Below, piece by piece: positions 9,056-20,677 of a stretch of 64,000 nucleotides of DNA. The notes beneath the pieces are model-generated. The model saw only the letters and a program-made list of their open reading frames with translations, was not told the origin of the DNA and did no database searches. Position numbers and translations under genes: made by a program. This stretch comes from Daedaleopsis sinensis (Eukaryota; Basidiomycota; Agaricomycetes; Polyporales; Polyporaceae): the NCBI GenBank assembly GCA_033807695.1, contig CM066305.1, positions 1,116,001-1,180,000 on the forward strand. The letters run 5' to 3'. Each line of letters begins with the position of its first letter. Within the stretch, counting starts at the first letter, position 1.

Positions 9056-9610
9056 ATGAAGTACCGCTCCCCCTCTCCCGCCAGCGTCCTCCCCACCCCT
9101 CCCCAGTCTCCCACCTCACGCGAGCTCGCTCACTCCGCCGTCACTCTTCTCGACTCTCTCGAGGCCTTCTACCAGCAGGAGCGCTACTGGGTCCACCATA
9201 CCCGCGCCGCCCTCGAGCTCGCCCTCACCAAGGGCATTGACGCGCCGCCCGCCCCCAATGCCCCTTCCCCATCCGCCTCCCAAGGCACCCTCTCCCCCGC
9301 ACCGTCCACCGCGTCCGATGCCACCGCCGTCGACCTTCCCATCGTGAAGATCGAGCCCGACGCCGCGCCACCCCCCCTTTCCCGCACGCACCCCTCACGC
9401 TGGGGCCGGCGGAAGAACATGATGCGCCTCTCGTTGGACGGTATCTCCGTCCAGCAGCGCAAGCGACGCCCGCTGCGTGCCCCGCCGACCGAGCCGGGCA
9501 CCCGCATCCTCGAGATGTTCTCCGAGTTGATGGACGCGCGCATGGAGAGCTGCCAGAGGGTGCAGCGTATGGTGCGCAATGCGAACCGGGCGGACCTCTA
9601 CATGCGATAG
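9056..9610 (+). CDS. Hypothetical protein, 184 aa, intronless
   Basis: This is a single-exon ORF with a good start context (CCAACATG) and strongly GC-biased third positions, so it is probably a real gene. I do not recognise the family. It begins with a Pro/Ser-rich stretch. A predicted amphipathic helix follows (residues about 25-60, E-L-A-H-S-A-V-T-L-L-D-S-L-E). A low-complexity Ala/Pro/Ser linker comes next, then a basic R-R-K-N-M-M-R-L-S-L-D-G segment, and finally a helical C-terminus (R-I-L-E-M-F-S-E-L-M-D-A-R-M-E). There is no signal peptide or membrane segment. The basic and helical parts would suit a nuclear or cytosolic adaptor, but this is only an impression. Confidence 0.6.
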   Translation: MKYRSPSPASVLPTPPQSPTSRELAHSAVTLLDSLEAFYQQERYWVHHTRAALELALTKGIDAPPAPNAPSPSASQGTLSPAPSTASDATAVDLPIVKIEPDAAPPPLSRTHPSRWGRRKNMMRLSLDGISVQQRKRRPLRAPPTEPGTRILEMFSELMDARMESCQRVQRMVRNANRADLYMR

Positions 9611-10304
9611 TCGTTCGGTACGTACCCGCCAGTCACTTCCATCTGGCCGCGCAGGTGTCTGACAGTGACACCAGCAGCGGTCTTGTACGGTCCCTGTGAT
9701 GCTTGTTCCGGTCCAGGGCAATCCGACCGAACAGCGTGTTCGCCTCTCGAGAGACGGCCCTGCAGGAGTCCCGCCGATGGCACTTCCGGCCACCTCGCGA
9801 GGCGAGGTTGTGATATTGCTGATTTATGGAGATCCGTCTTATGGTTTTCGAGCCCGGTTTCCCCCAACGTCGATAGGCTTTCGGATAGAGATTCAAAGCA
9901 TGGCGGTGGCACTCGTATATCATCTGTCGCATGTATCGTGAGCCAGTCCTATATGATATAGTGATATCTGTGGAACACAGTGTGTGTGCAACTGAGATAT
10001 GTCGGGAGTGGTTGGACTTCCTGCGAGGAAGTGTGGTAGAGAAGGATGAGCATCGGAGGTTGACAAGAGACTTTGGCTGTGTGGATCCAGACCCGCGAGC
10101 CAATGAGAGCCAGGCTCGCAGCCACAACGTCCATATCTCCAAACAGGACCTGATTGGCTGTGGGCGGGCGCTGCCCAGGCAGTGCGGATACACGGGCGCT
10201 CTCGCTCTGCACTCCTGGTACATACCCCGACAACAACGCTATCCGGATATCCTGGCGACGAGTCTCCCAGCTTGTCTCCCCTGCCGCTCCTTCACCCCAC
10301 ACAC
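9611..10304. other. Intergenic region upstream of BSD2-like gene
   Basis: No convincing gene is seen. Two CCAAT elements, at 10100-10104 (+) and 10153-10157 (ATTGG), lie about 150-205 bp upstream of the BSD2-like ATG. The remainder should contain the 3' end of the preceding gene. Confidence 0.4.
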
Positions 10305-11915
10305 ATGTCTGCACGCTATGCCCCGCTTCCAAATCCACACACAGACCCAGATGCTATCGACGAGATGGAGGCTGCCTTCGACGATTCCGACGACGAAGGC
10401 GACGACCACCCGCTGACCGCCCGCAACGGCTACTACTCTCTCCCTAACGCCGAGCCCTCCTCCCCCGATCGCGACCAGCGTGCGCCGGGTGCATACGACT
10501 TTGAGAACACAGACTATGACTACATCCGCCCCCCACCAGGCTCGCCGCCAGGTCCCTCCACCCGCGCCCTCCCCAACGAGTTCGGCAACTCCAACGGCCT
10601 CGTCCCGTCCTTCCAAGAGGTCAGGACAGACGCAAGCCACGGCCGAGACGGCTGGCTCAGGCGAACAGCGGCGTCGGTGCTGCCGACCCATTATGCGGAC
10701 AGGTTCGGCTTGGGGTCTTCGCGGCTCCAGGGGCCCGTGGGCGGTGGCACGTCCAACGATGGAGTCTTCGCGAATGTGACGGCGAAGCCCACGCGGCAAG
10801 TACGGATACAGGAAGGTGCGTCGTGTGCATCGCCGCCGTGTTTGCTGATACAGGAAGCTCATACATCCATCATCTGTATTTTCCCCCCTGTCCGGCTGGC
10901 GATGGCGATGGCGCAGGCGACGATGTGCTCCTTGTGCCCGAAGAGGTGCAGAAGGAGGTCCCGCCATCGTACGCGCAGGCGCAGGCGGACGCCGTCCCGC
11001 CGTACTGGGAGACGACGATCCACGCGCCCTCGGCGTCGAACACGCCCGGGGAGGTCATCATCGACTCGCTCCCGACGGGCAGCCTCTTCTCCTTCCTCTG
11101 GAACATGCTCGTCTCGATCTCGTTCCAGTTCGTCGGCTTCCTGCTCACGTACCTCCTCCACACGACGCACGCCGCGAAGCTCGGCTCGCGCGCGGGGCTC
11201 GGCATCACCCTCATCCAGTACGGCTTCGCGATGCGCGACCGCGACGGCTTCGGCGGCGGCGGCGAGGACGCGTGGGGCACCTGGAAGGCCGGCGAGGCGC
11301 GCCCGACGTTCGCCACCGCCGCGGAGGCGGAGGAGTACTACCGGAACCTGAACCAGACCATGCCCGCCGCGACCCCCACGATGCCCGACGACAACATCTC
11401 GCTCACGGGCGACGCGACGACGGAGTGGCTGTCGTTCCTCCTCATGACCATCGGTGCGTCCCCTCCCGTTCCCCACACGCATCCCCCACTCACAGACTCC
11501 CACCCCTCTCGCCCTCCCAGGCTGGTTCATCCTCCTCACGTCCCTGCTCGGCTTCTGGCGCGTGAAGCGCTGGGAGCGCGGCATCCTCGCGTCGCAGGAC
11601 GAGGCCCCCGCGCCCGCGCCCGGCGCGCCCCGCGCCGCGGCGATCGTGCACTCGATCGAGCGCGTCTTCGGGCTGCAGGGCCTCGCGGACGGCTCGCTCC
11701 TCCGCCAGGGGCTCAGCTTCCCGGGCGCGCTCGCGGCGGCGCAGATGGAGATGGAGGAGGAGGAGGAGGAGATGGCGGCGTCGCCGCCGCCGCAGGTGAA
11801 CACGTACGTGCTCCCGCTCGACCCCGCGGACCCGGAGCGCAACGAGCGCATCGCCCGCGCGTATGCGGATGAGGCGCGCCTGCACCATGACCTGCGGTCC
11901 GCAGGGCTCATATGA
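10305..11915 (+). CDS. BSD2: BSD2/NDFIP-like metal-homeostasis membrane protein
   Basis: Three exons (10305-10815, 10917-11453, 11521-11915) give 480 residues. The N-terminal ~220 residues are hydrophilic and acidic and end in P-P-S-Y and P-P-Y-W motifs (about residues 185-197), the WW-binding sites used by Bsd2/NDFIP proteins to recruit Rsp5/NEDD4 ubiquitin ligases. Three hydrophobic segments follow (about 222-246, 252-272 and 340-363), as expected for the family. The C-terminal tail is Glu-rich. Family members sit in Golgi and endosome membranes and direct metal transporters and other cargo to vacuolar degradation. The ATG at 10305 was chosen because the frame upstream is non-coding in character. 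Introns are 101 and 67 nt. Confidence 0.83.
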
Positions 11916-12442
11916 CAGCGACAGTGAAATTGAAACTGAAACTGAAACGCTCGAGGGCGGGCTGCGCGGTGTTGGCGTTGGCGTCGGGGCGTTTTTGGTA
12001 TTCCCCGCTGTGTCCTTTCGTTCTCGCCGTGTTCTTTGGATATCGCCGCGCTCTGGTGTGTGCGGAAGAAGTCGAGGCGTCTTGCATACGTTCGCTCCCT
12101 CCCTCCGGTCTCATGGCTGTGGCTGTGGGTGGGTGGGGAGTGCTAATCTCTACAAATTATTCACGGACTTGTACAGGATCCCGGTTCGCGCTACACCCTA
12201 TCTTCCGCGATTTGTTCTCGGCACCTGCTTGGATTGTTTCCGCCTTTGTGTAGAATATGTATCACAGCATGCATCTGCGCGGCCTTCGAACACAACGGAC
12301 CACGTCGTCGTCGCGATTTTTCATTCGTCAGCAGGGTACTACAACAACAATATTCAGATGTGACTTCTCGTCGTCAGGTTTCTTTCTGTTTCTACTGCAA
12401 GCAACGTCCAGGCTCCCCGCCTCGCCGCTCGGCCTGCGGTCT
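11916..12442. other. Convergent intergenic region
   Basis: This lies between the 3' ends of the BSD2-like and Phe-tRNA synthetase genes. A short GAAACT repeat (about 11,925-11,947) follows the first stop codon. Otherwise no gene or structured element is seen, and it should hold both 3' untranslated regions. Confidence 0.45.
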
Positions 12443-14954
12443 CTACGTCCACACGGTCTGGAGCTCCTTCTTGAAGGGCTCGAGCGTGAACTCGAGCGCG
12501 GAGCACGGGTACGAGATCTCGAACTTCTCCAGGACGGTGGGATGCAGGATCCCGAGCACGCCGATCTCCAGGTCGCTAGGGCGGTGGAACGCCGCCTGGA
12601 GCGTGCGCTTGAGCGCCGACAGCCCGCTCGCCTCCTGCGGCCCACGGTAGTAGATCGTCGCCGCACGTCCGGGGAAGAAGGTTGGGTCTGACGGCGTAGC
12701 GTGACAGACGGGCAGGTGATCGTCGGGCGGTTGGGCGAGCAGTCGGATTCGTCGGATAGTTCAGATACACAGAACGCCGAGGACCCCGGGAGAGCATCAG
12801 GACAGTCAGTCAGCTGGACGACGACGACGGCAGAGACAGAGACCGCGGCCGCTCGACGGCGACCGAGACGCACCTTCTCGCTCCTTGATGTAGTAACCCG
12901 TCGTCGCCTGCGCGTCGTCGCCCGAGATGCGCGGGACCTCGAGCATGAGCATGATGCGGTCGAGCAGGCCGTGCACGACCTCGAACCCGGCCGTCTTGTT
13001 GCAGCACACCGCGGCGGCGTGGCGGACGTTGCGTGCCTGGCGCTCGAGCGAGGCGTCCTTGAACACCACGTCCGAGGCCTCGAAGATGCGGATCGGGAGC
13101 GGGTGCGACCGGTTCTCGCGGATCGTCTTGAGCAGGCCCTGGAGGAGCGACGTCCGGACGACCTGGAACTCGAGCGTTTTCGGGTTCGCGATCCGGACGG
13201 CCGTCTTGCCGTCGTCTTTGCGGTTGAGCCAATCGAAGTTCTCCTCGTGTGAGCACTAGGACGAAAGAGACCCTCCGTGAACAACATGTTCAGGCAGGGC
13301 TGAGTGGGAGACCTACGAGAATGAGTGGCAATGCTTCGACCCAGCCGGCAAGAGCCCACTCTGCGCGGACGATGTCGCTGAGTTTGCTGATCGCGAGCGG
13401 TTGTGCGACTGTGCTGGTTGTAGGGAAGGCGTCGGGCAGCTTGTTGAAGCCGTACGCAATGGCAGCATCCTCCATGAGATCGCATTCGTGGAGAATATCA
13501 GGTCGGGTAGGAGGGATCTGCACGATGATCTCATCCGGGTTGTTGGGCGAGACAGAGGTGTTGTGTGTCATGCGCTCAAGGAGCTTGGCTACCTCCTCCC
13601 CGTCGAGGTTTAAGCCGGTACATGAGTTGACGTACGATGCGTGGGCCGACGCCGTTCGGTACTTAAGGTCGGGGGTGATACGGACAGAGCCATCTGGATA
13701 CACCACCTTGCAAGGCTCTATGCTGCGGGAACAGATTTCGCGATCAACAAGGGAACAAATAATGGAACGAATTACCACTTACGAGAAAGGTTCCTCACAA
13801 TACTCTGAGAACATCGTAGAGATGATGTTCGCGACGATTCCCAGTTTGGTCTCGTCCGTCGCGGTGATATCAATGAAGATATTACGAGTGTTGAGCGTGA
13901 TCTTACTGTGCTCGGAGTTGATAATTGGCGGCATGGACAACACCCGGTCTTGCTGGTCATAGATGATGGGGTAGACCGGCGAGTCACGGATGATGGGGAG
14001 GTAACGTGCCAGATGCTTCTCAGACTGAGGAACTAGGTATCAGGCTACCCTCCGCTAACTGAAGGGTGATTCATCCCACCTCATATACAGTCATCAGCTC
14101 TTCTGCAGTGTACTCCTGCTGCTTCGATAGCGGCGTGAATTTGATGTCCTTCGGCGGACGCGCTTCATATCGGAACGGTGGCTGGATAGTATCAAGGTCG
14201 TGCGTGCCGATCGCGACAAACTGTCGCCTCCTGCAAAGATTTTGGTGCAGCTTGTCCTGTAGGTCAATGAAGGACTCGTATGACCGCTCGGTGAATTTGA
14301 CGTTCCGCAGAATGGCACACGCGAAGAAGGGTCGGATCTTCTGGGTCTGAGTAGAGTCGCATGCCCTTGAGCGATCGTCACGCCGAACCAGAAGCGAGGT
14401 ATACACACCTCTGGGGTCATGACTGTTGTAATGAGATCCGCCTCGCCACCTGCGGGGTATGCCAACTTGTATTGTGGGGGCTTGTCCAGCCCGAGGAAGA
14501 CGCGTAGAGCGCGTGCGATACCCTCAATACATAGCAGATCATATCTGTGCAAGGGTTAGGTACCAATCGTATGCACTACACTGAATTCACGATACCTGTT
14601 GGCAGGAATTTCGATTTTGAGTTGCTGGGTGGGGTAAGTCGGTAAATCCTAGAGAAGTAACATGAACAGATTGAAACTTACGGGGCGCTCAGCCGGAAGC
14701 CCTTTCTTCTTTGCCGCCTCTACCTCCTCGGTGGTCTGCGAACAGAATGGTGGGTCCAAGCAGGCTTTTATCTTTTTATGGACGTACGTCTTCATCCAGC
14801 TCGAGACCGAACTCAAAGAGTAGGTGATCGAACTCTTCTGCAGCTTGATTTCTGCGAGTTCAGCAGGTAGTGTCGGGCGCGTACGACATTACTCACAGTA
14901 TTCCCGACCCAGCCTCTTCCATAGATCCTCCTTGTCACAAGCGACAGTCGGCAT
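12443..14954 (-). CDS. FRS1: Cytosolic phenylalanyl-tRNA synthetase beta subunit
   Basis: The multi-exon gene starts at the ATG at 14954 (M-P-T-V, the usual start of this subunit) and ends at the TAG at 12443-12445. Exons spell the family in order: [40 protein letters not shown] and [10 protein letters not shown] (the tRNA-editing B3/4 region). Then come [10 protein letters not shown], the B5-like block around [22 protein letters not shown] and the C-terminal core ending in G-I-L-H-P. With the alpha subunit it charges tRNA-Phe in the cytosol. The first intron (14896-14844) ends at AAG, because the CAG eight bases earlier would create an immediate stop. Exact middle exon edges were not all worked out. 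Confidence 0.93.
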
Positions 14955-15238
14955 AGCAGCAGATCAACGAAAGCAAGCAATAGGGAGGCAAGAGAGGACC
15001 AGCAGGCAACAAGCCAAGTGTAGTGAAGGGAGCGGACGAGAGGCGGAGTGAGATAATCTGCATCTGCAATCTCGACAAAGTAACCGATCGAGTCAATCCA
15101 AGCGGCTAATCGGCCAATCACGTTGATTCTCTCTCATCCAATAGTGATGCGGTTATGAAGGTCTGTCTACATCTTACACAGAGTACTACACTGCACACGG
15201 GAATGGAGAGTCGGGCAATCCTAGTCCTCATAAACAAC

Positions 15239-17721
15239 TTATTTACGATAGAACTGAGCAGGCCATGAGTTCCTCCGGTATCCAGGCGATCAAGAAATAC
15301 ACTCACATTCCGCCGGAAATTGAACCACAAAGACAAGCACCCTCTGTCGAAACTGCTTCGGAAGCCGCTGCACAACTTGGATCAGCACTAGGTCACCAGT
15401 ACAGCAGTAAAACTATATCCTTACCGCTTATGCGAGAATTCCCATTCCCGGTTGACGATTCGGAAGGCGATATCTTCGTATGGAGGACCAGCACTAAAGT
15501 GCAATAGAACAGTCTCGTCGTTTCCTGGCTCCTTGATAATCTTGTATGTAGGCGCCTTCGACTTGTCGATGAGGTCAGGATAGAAAATGTTGAACTAGTG
15601 ACCAGCATGAGTCTAACATCAAGTGTACAAGTATTGCGATCCTTACCTTGTAGCCTTGTACGACTTTGGGAGGCGGATTGTCGGTGCTGGGGTGAACTTA
15701 GCATGAGATGGTCATGGAACATATGAGGGAGACTTACTCGTAGTGCGTCTGGTTGTATTTGTTCCATTCATACCCAGTGTGTACACGGTTGAAGTACCGC
15801 GGCTTCCTGGGACGATACTTGTCCTCCCAGTTATACGATGTCGGCCGAGAGATACTCTCCTCGACATTGAAAAGCTCTTCCTCTTCGTCAAGCTCGCGCT
15901 CGGCCTCCGCACGATACAACGCCTCCGCGAGATCGGCATTGCTGGGGGCCTCGACCTGCTGCTCTTCGGGTACAGCCTCGACGGTTTTCGGTATGAACCG
16001 TGTACCTGCAATAGTTCGCCTTTGTTGCATCTGGATGATTGTATGAGTATCGCGCGATAGTTAAGGACCGCGCAGACGGCACGTACTAAGTAGCGAAGAT
16101 CCTCAATGGTGGTGAGAATGTCGATCTGTCGCTCTTCATGATGGAGTCTCCGAATGTCGATGAGTGGTGGGCTCATGGAGCGGTCATATGGTTCGACTTC
16201 CTCAACTCCCTGCTCTGAATCTGCAGGTACAGCGCGAGCCTCTCCCCTCTGAGCTGATTTGGCGACACCGGCCAACAGCTCCTCTTGCGCCTGAAGAGCT
16301 TCGTCCCGTTGCCGCTTCCGCAACTGCTCCAGCCGATTGCGGACCACTACTTCGTGCAAGGTCCTCAGTTTAGCCTGAAATGCCACATGAGCATATAGAA
16401 TGCTAGAGAAAGGACGTGCGACGAGCATACCTTGGCTTTCCATACGAGAAGTTTCTTCAGCAGATTTTCCCAATACTCCACGTCAATAGGCTCTCCACTT
16501 GAGAGCTTGGCCTGAATCTGTTTCTGCAGCTGGACCAGATGATCATACGATTTACCCCGAAGCAACTGGGTAATGTCGGCTTCCACTGCGGCTGCGGCTG
16601 CAGCACCCATCCTCTGGCTAGCCTTGACACGGTCCAACGCATCTTTGGTGACCACCATCATGTTCTATCAACGAAGTTAAGTCTATAGCCGTTGAGTGAG
16701 ATTGGGGTACATACCGTCCAGAACTCGATGTTCGTGTCCGTTTGCTCAAGTCGAAGATAACGCTCGATATCATCATGGAGCTCTTCTACTTGTGCAGGAG
16801 TGAGGTTCTGCAATCGGGTTAGCGGTAAGTTGTTGAATGCAGGAGGACATAAGACGTACATCGACGATGGTATAGGGCTCGTCCAAGTCAATCTCCAGAC
16901 CCTCCTTCGTGAGTTCATCGTCCTCTTCACTAGGCGGATTGACGTAGCGAAGGTTGAGGGCGAGGAAGTCGATAGCTTTCGCTCGTTTCTCCTTGATGCG
17001 AATCATCGCCCTGTTGCGCTCCTGCTCGAGCTCAAATTCTCCTTCCTTGTTTAGCCAGTCCGCCATCTGGACAGACTCGGCCAACCTCTGCATCCTGATC
17101 TCCTCCTCCTCTCGCAGACGCTGCTCTGCCTCTCTCTCCGCCCTCCGCTTGTTCAACCGTTCCAGCTCCTCCTTGGCCTCCTGCCGCCTGATAGCATCTC
17201 TCTGCTGTGACTCAGCTACAGAAAGCCCCTGCTTCCTCTCCTTCTCGTTCTTCTTGTGCCAACGGAATTGCTGGTCCAGGTTGACGTCGTGGAACGGATT
17301 GTCGGTTGCGCTGTACACGCTGAGCTCCGCAACCTTGCGAGCCTCCTCTTCTTCCCTCGCGCGTTTCTTCTCTGCCTTCCTGGCCTTGCGCTCCTCTGAC
17401 TTGTCGCGTTTGCGCCTGGATACACGTCAGTGTTGTACACCATGGCGCACTAATGTGACAAGCGTACTTCTTCTTGTCCCGCTCCGAGCTACCACTTCTG
17501 TCTCTCCTTCGTCGCGACTTGTGGTCCCTGTCTCTGCTCTCGCTCCTCCGACGATCACGATGGCGTCTGTCGTGGTCGTCCTTGTCGTCATATCTGCGAG
17601 AGTCCTTCCGTCCGTCCTTGTCCCGCGACCTGTCCCGAGGTGATCTTGACCTCGTCCTGTCTCGGTGGCGTCGACTCTCTGTCCTGTCCGGGGTCACAGA
17701 GCGAGAGCGTTCCCTTCCCAT
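15239..17721 (-). CDS. cactin: Cactin, spliceosome-associated protein
   Basis: The gene starts at the ATG at 17721 (M-G-R-E-R-S-R-S-V) with an Arg/Ser/Asp-rich tail typical of splicing proteins. It continues with N-D-N-P-F-H-D-V-N-L, a long charged helical region (W-H-K-K-N-E-K-E-R-K, D-W-L-N-K-E-G-E-F) and the conserved middle domain. The C-terminal Cactin domain is also present: F-Y-P-D-L-I-D-K-S-K-A-P, H-F-S-A-G-P-P-Y-E-D-I-A-F and L-W-F-N-F-R-R-N-F-Y-R-K. Cactin associates with late spliceosomes and is needed for accurate splicing, including of short introns. The last coding exon is only 15 nt (15253-15239), supplying F-Y-R-K-stop after a GT-AG intron. The ~200-bp gap to ClpX is a shared divergent promoter. 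Confidence 0.92.
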
Positions 17722-17921
17722 AGTGCTGCGCGACTTGTAGACAAGAAGGAGGGTACGAGCTAAACAGCCTGAGCAAGGTAGTGGAAGCACGGGCGTCCAT
17801 ACTAGGCGTCCAGCCACGGGTGGCAGCAGTGACCTCCAGCTTGACCGGCCCGGAGGTATGTTACTGGGGAGGAGCATGTCGCGCTCACTGGCAGTCATTC
17901 GTCCTTCTCGCTAACCTTGCC
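17722..17921. promoter_or_regulatory. Divergent promoter region between Cactin and ClpX
   Basis: The two start codons lie head-to-head 200 bp apart, so this interval must contain the promoters of both genes. No TATA or CCAAT element stands out by eye. Confidence 0.5.
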
Positions 17922-20334
17922 ATGCTCGAGGGCTGCTCGACCAGACTGCAATCCTCCTGTCGGGCCTACCGCGCATGGCGACTCTCTGCACCCCTCAGTC
18001 CCTCACGATCTGTGCGCACTAATGCCCACTATGCACCTCCATCGGACGGTGTTCCCGGTTCTGGTGACTTGTATAACATGAGGCCGTCTGGACTGGCGAC
18101 ACCACGAGAGGTACATTTGGCGCAACATTCGTTGGAGCTGGGGCTCATTGGAATCAAAGTTGGTGCATTATTTGGATCAATACGTTGTCGGCCAGGAGAG
18201 CGCGAAGAAGGTTCTATCTGTGGCGTACGTGAACACCCCTGCACGACCACAGACACCACTGATTGTGACGGTCTGAAGCGTATTCAACCACTACAACCGG
18301 GTGCAAGCGAACACGAAGGCTGTATACTATGATGAGCCGCCGCATTTGCCTAGAGCAGACCTTACCAGCAACCGTATGCAGCAGCTCTTGCGTTGCATGT
18401 GAAACCGCATCTTATGAGTATAGCTCTTCTACTCCCCACAGACGCAACTCAGTCGAACCCATATCACTATCAGGGAGAAATCCAACCAGAGACACTCGCA
18501 CCACATACAGCCTTGCCTCTCTTCGAGAAAAGCAATGTCCTAGTCATGTGAGTTACATACTAGACTGACACAGGTCACCGCCGAATGCTAATTAGGTGTA
18601 CCATTGCAAAGTGGTCCCACCGGATCTGGTACGGCTATCCGCTTGTCGGTCTCATTTGTAGTCTTACATTCAACAGGGAAGACATTGCTAGCGAAGACCT
18701 TAGCCAACGTCCTAGACGTCCCATTCTCAGTCAGCGACGCCACTACGTTTACTCAGGTGAGATCGTTGCAGGCGCTCCCTCCAAACGAATGACTCATCTG
18801 CTGTACAGGCTGGGTGTGAGTAGTCATGAATGATGACTGCTCGGACGCTCTGAACATTGTGCACAGACGTAGGAGACGACGTGGATATGTGCGTCCAGCG
18901 GTTGGTTAGTTCATCCCCTCTGTCGGGTGACATAGTTCTGCGCAGCTGATCTGCTGTGTTTCAGCTTCAAGCAGCCAACTGGGACCCATACAAGGCCAAG
19001 TGAGCGATTTTCACTGCTCATTATAGCTCGCGTTAATACGCGCAACTCAGCATGGGTATAATCTACATCGACGAAGTCGATAAGATCGCAAGAAAGTCTG
19101 CCGGCCCTGAGTCGACAAGAGACGTGGGTGGAGAGGGCGTCCAACAAGCCTTGTTACGTATGATGGAGGGGTCAGTCGTGAACGTGCCTGCGAAGGGACC
19201 TTCTATGCCCCCTCCAACAGGTGGTTCCCGGTCTGCTCGTGGCCAAGCAATGCCTGCACCTGTTCGTACGTAATGCAACAAGCTGAACCCCTACGATTGC
19301 TCAGGCTTCTCTATTATCACAGAATGGCCAGATTCGTATGCCGTCGATACCAGCAACGTTCTGTTCATTCTGAGTGGAGCCTTTGTCGGTCTCGAAAGCA
19401 TCATCAAGAGGCGCATGGCCAAAGGGGTATGGATCTGGAAGGGATCACTGCTATCTACGTCCCCGTACTGACCTCACGTTCTATCCATAGTCAATAGGGT
19501 TCACTGCGAACCTTCCAGAAGAAGAAGCACCACCTCCGCCACCTCAAGTTGGCGTTCCTTTCTTCACGCCCAACACGAACACGGGCAGTAATCTGCTTTC
19601 GCAAGTCGAACCGGCTGGTACGAGTATCCGCTAGTATGTGCAGCTCTCTTGGCTAACCCATGTCATCGAGCAGACCTGGTCAAATACGGGTAACACGGCA
19701 CACCGTTTACTTTTGAGAGGTATAATGTAGGCTCATTTATCCACAGATTCATCCCAGAATTTATCTCTCGGACCCCCTCCATCACGACATTGTTGCCACT
19801 ATCTCCATCGGACCTTCGCAATGTGCTCACAGAAGTGAGGGGCTCGCTTATATCACAGTACACGGCTCTGTTCGGCTACTCTGGTATTGAGATCAGGTTC
19901 ACGAGTGGGGCAATTGACCAAATATGCAAGAAAGCGGCAGCGAGAGGAGGCGGCGCCCGAGGCCTGCGAGGAATCATGGTACGGATCTTCGACTTTATGC
20001 CTGACACGTTAAGGTGCCTGATTCCGTTGACAGGAAACGCTGCTTCTGGATCCTATGTATGAAGCTCCGTGAGTCGTTCGCCGTCTGCCTATATTGACTG
20101 AAATACTGAACGGGTACTCCTGCTCTCAGTGGCTCGGTGAGCATGTGATGTACCCCCATGAAGCGTACATGAACTAATACTGCCGAGAAGTGGATCAAAC
20201 ACGTCCTGATAGACGAAGCCACGGTGCTGGGAGACGGCTCAGCGCGATACTGGGGCCTGGGCAAGAACGAGTCCTCAAAGTTCTGGGACGCATGGGCTCT
20301 AGAGGAACAAAGATACACTGGGAACACTCTATAG
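17922..20334 (+). CDS. CLPX: Mitochondrial ClpX, AAA+ unfoldase of the Clp protease
   Basis: Splicing 12 or more exons gives an Arg/Ser-rich presequence (M-L-E-G-C-S-T-R-L, a likely mitochondrial targeting signal), then [16 protein letters not shown]. Walker A G-P-T-G-S-G-K-T follows, then A-G-Y-V-G-D-D-V-D, Walker [12 protein letters not shown], the sensor region [18 protein letters not shown] and the C-terminal [15 protein letters not shown]. ClpX unfolds substrates and feeds them to ClpP in the matrix; in yeast Mcx1 it also acts on its own. The zinc-binding domain of bacterial ClpX is absent, as in fungal homologues. Three coding exons are microexons (18612-18628, 18809-18815, 20130-20136). 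An ATG at 17876 is out of frame and was not used. Confidence 0.93.
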
Positions 20335-20677
20335 CGCCTGGCCATACAGGACTTCGTTCACGCACATGCGGACTGACACATTGACAATGGCACGCCTCCT
20401 TGCTGTAGCGAGTAGCTGTATACCATATGTGTTGTATTATGCAGTGGAGAGAGATGATGATGTGGAAGCACACTACACATTCGGAATTATGATGCGGAAC
20501 TGCGGGACACACGAGGAAGATACATCGTACTGGCTACACGACAGCTCTACAAAAAGTTTACACGAAAAGTTGTTTCTTCCCAATGTGAACGACCAACGAA
20601 CGATGAATGAATGCCGGGGATGGATATTGATACCGTCCAGACGAACGGGGGATCCTATGGAAACAATGTTGACGACT
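20335..20677. other. Convergent intergenic region, ClpX / RanBP1
   Basis: This interval lies between two converging stop codons. No gene or repeat is seen, and both 3' untranslated regions must fall here. Confidence 0.5.

Noticed and set aside
17876..17915. ATG at 17876 reading M-S-R-S-L-A-V-I-R-P-S-R as a ClpX start
   Set aside because: Although the peptide looks like a mitochondrial presequence, the frame hits a stop after 12 codons and differs from the ClpX frame.
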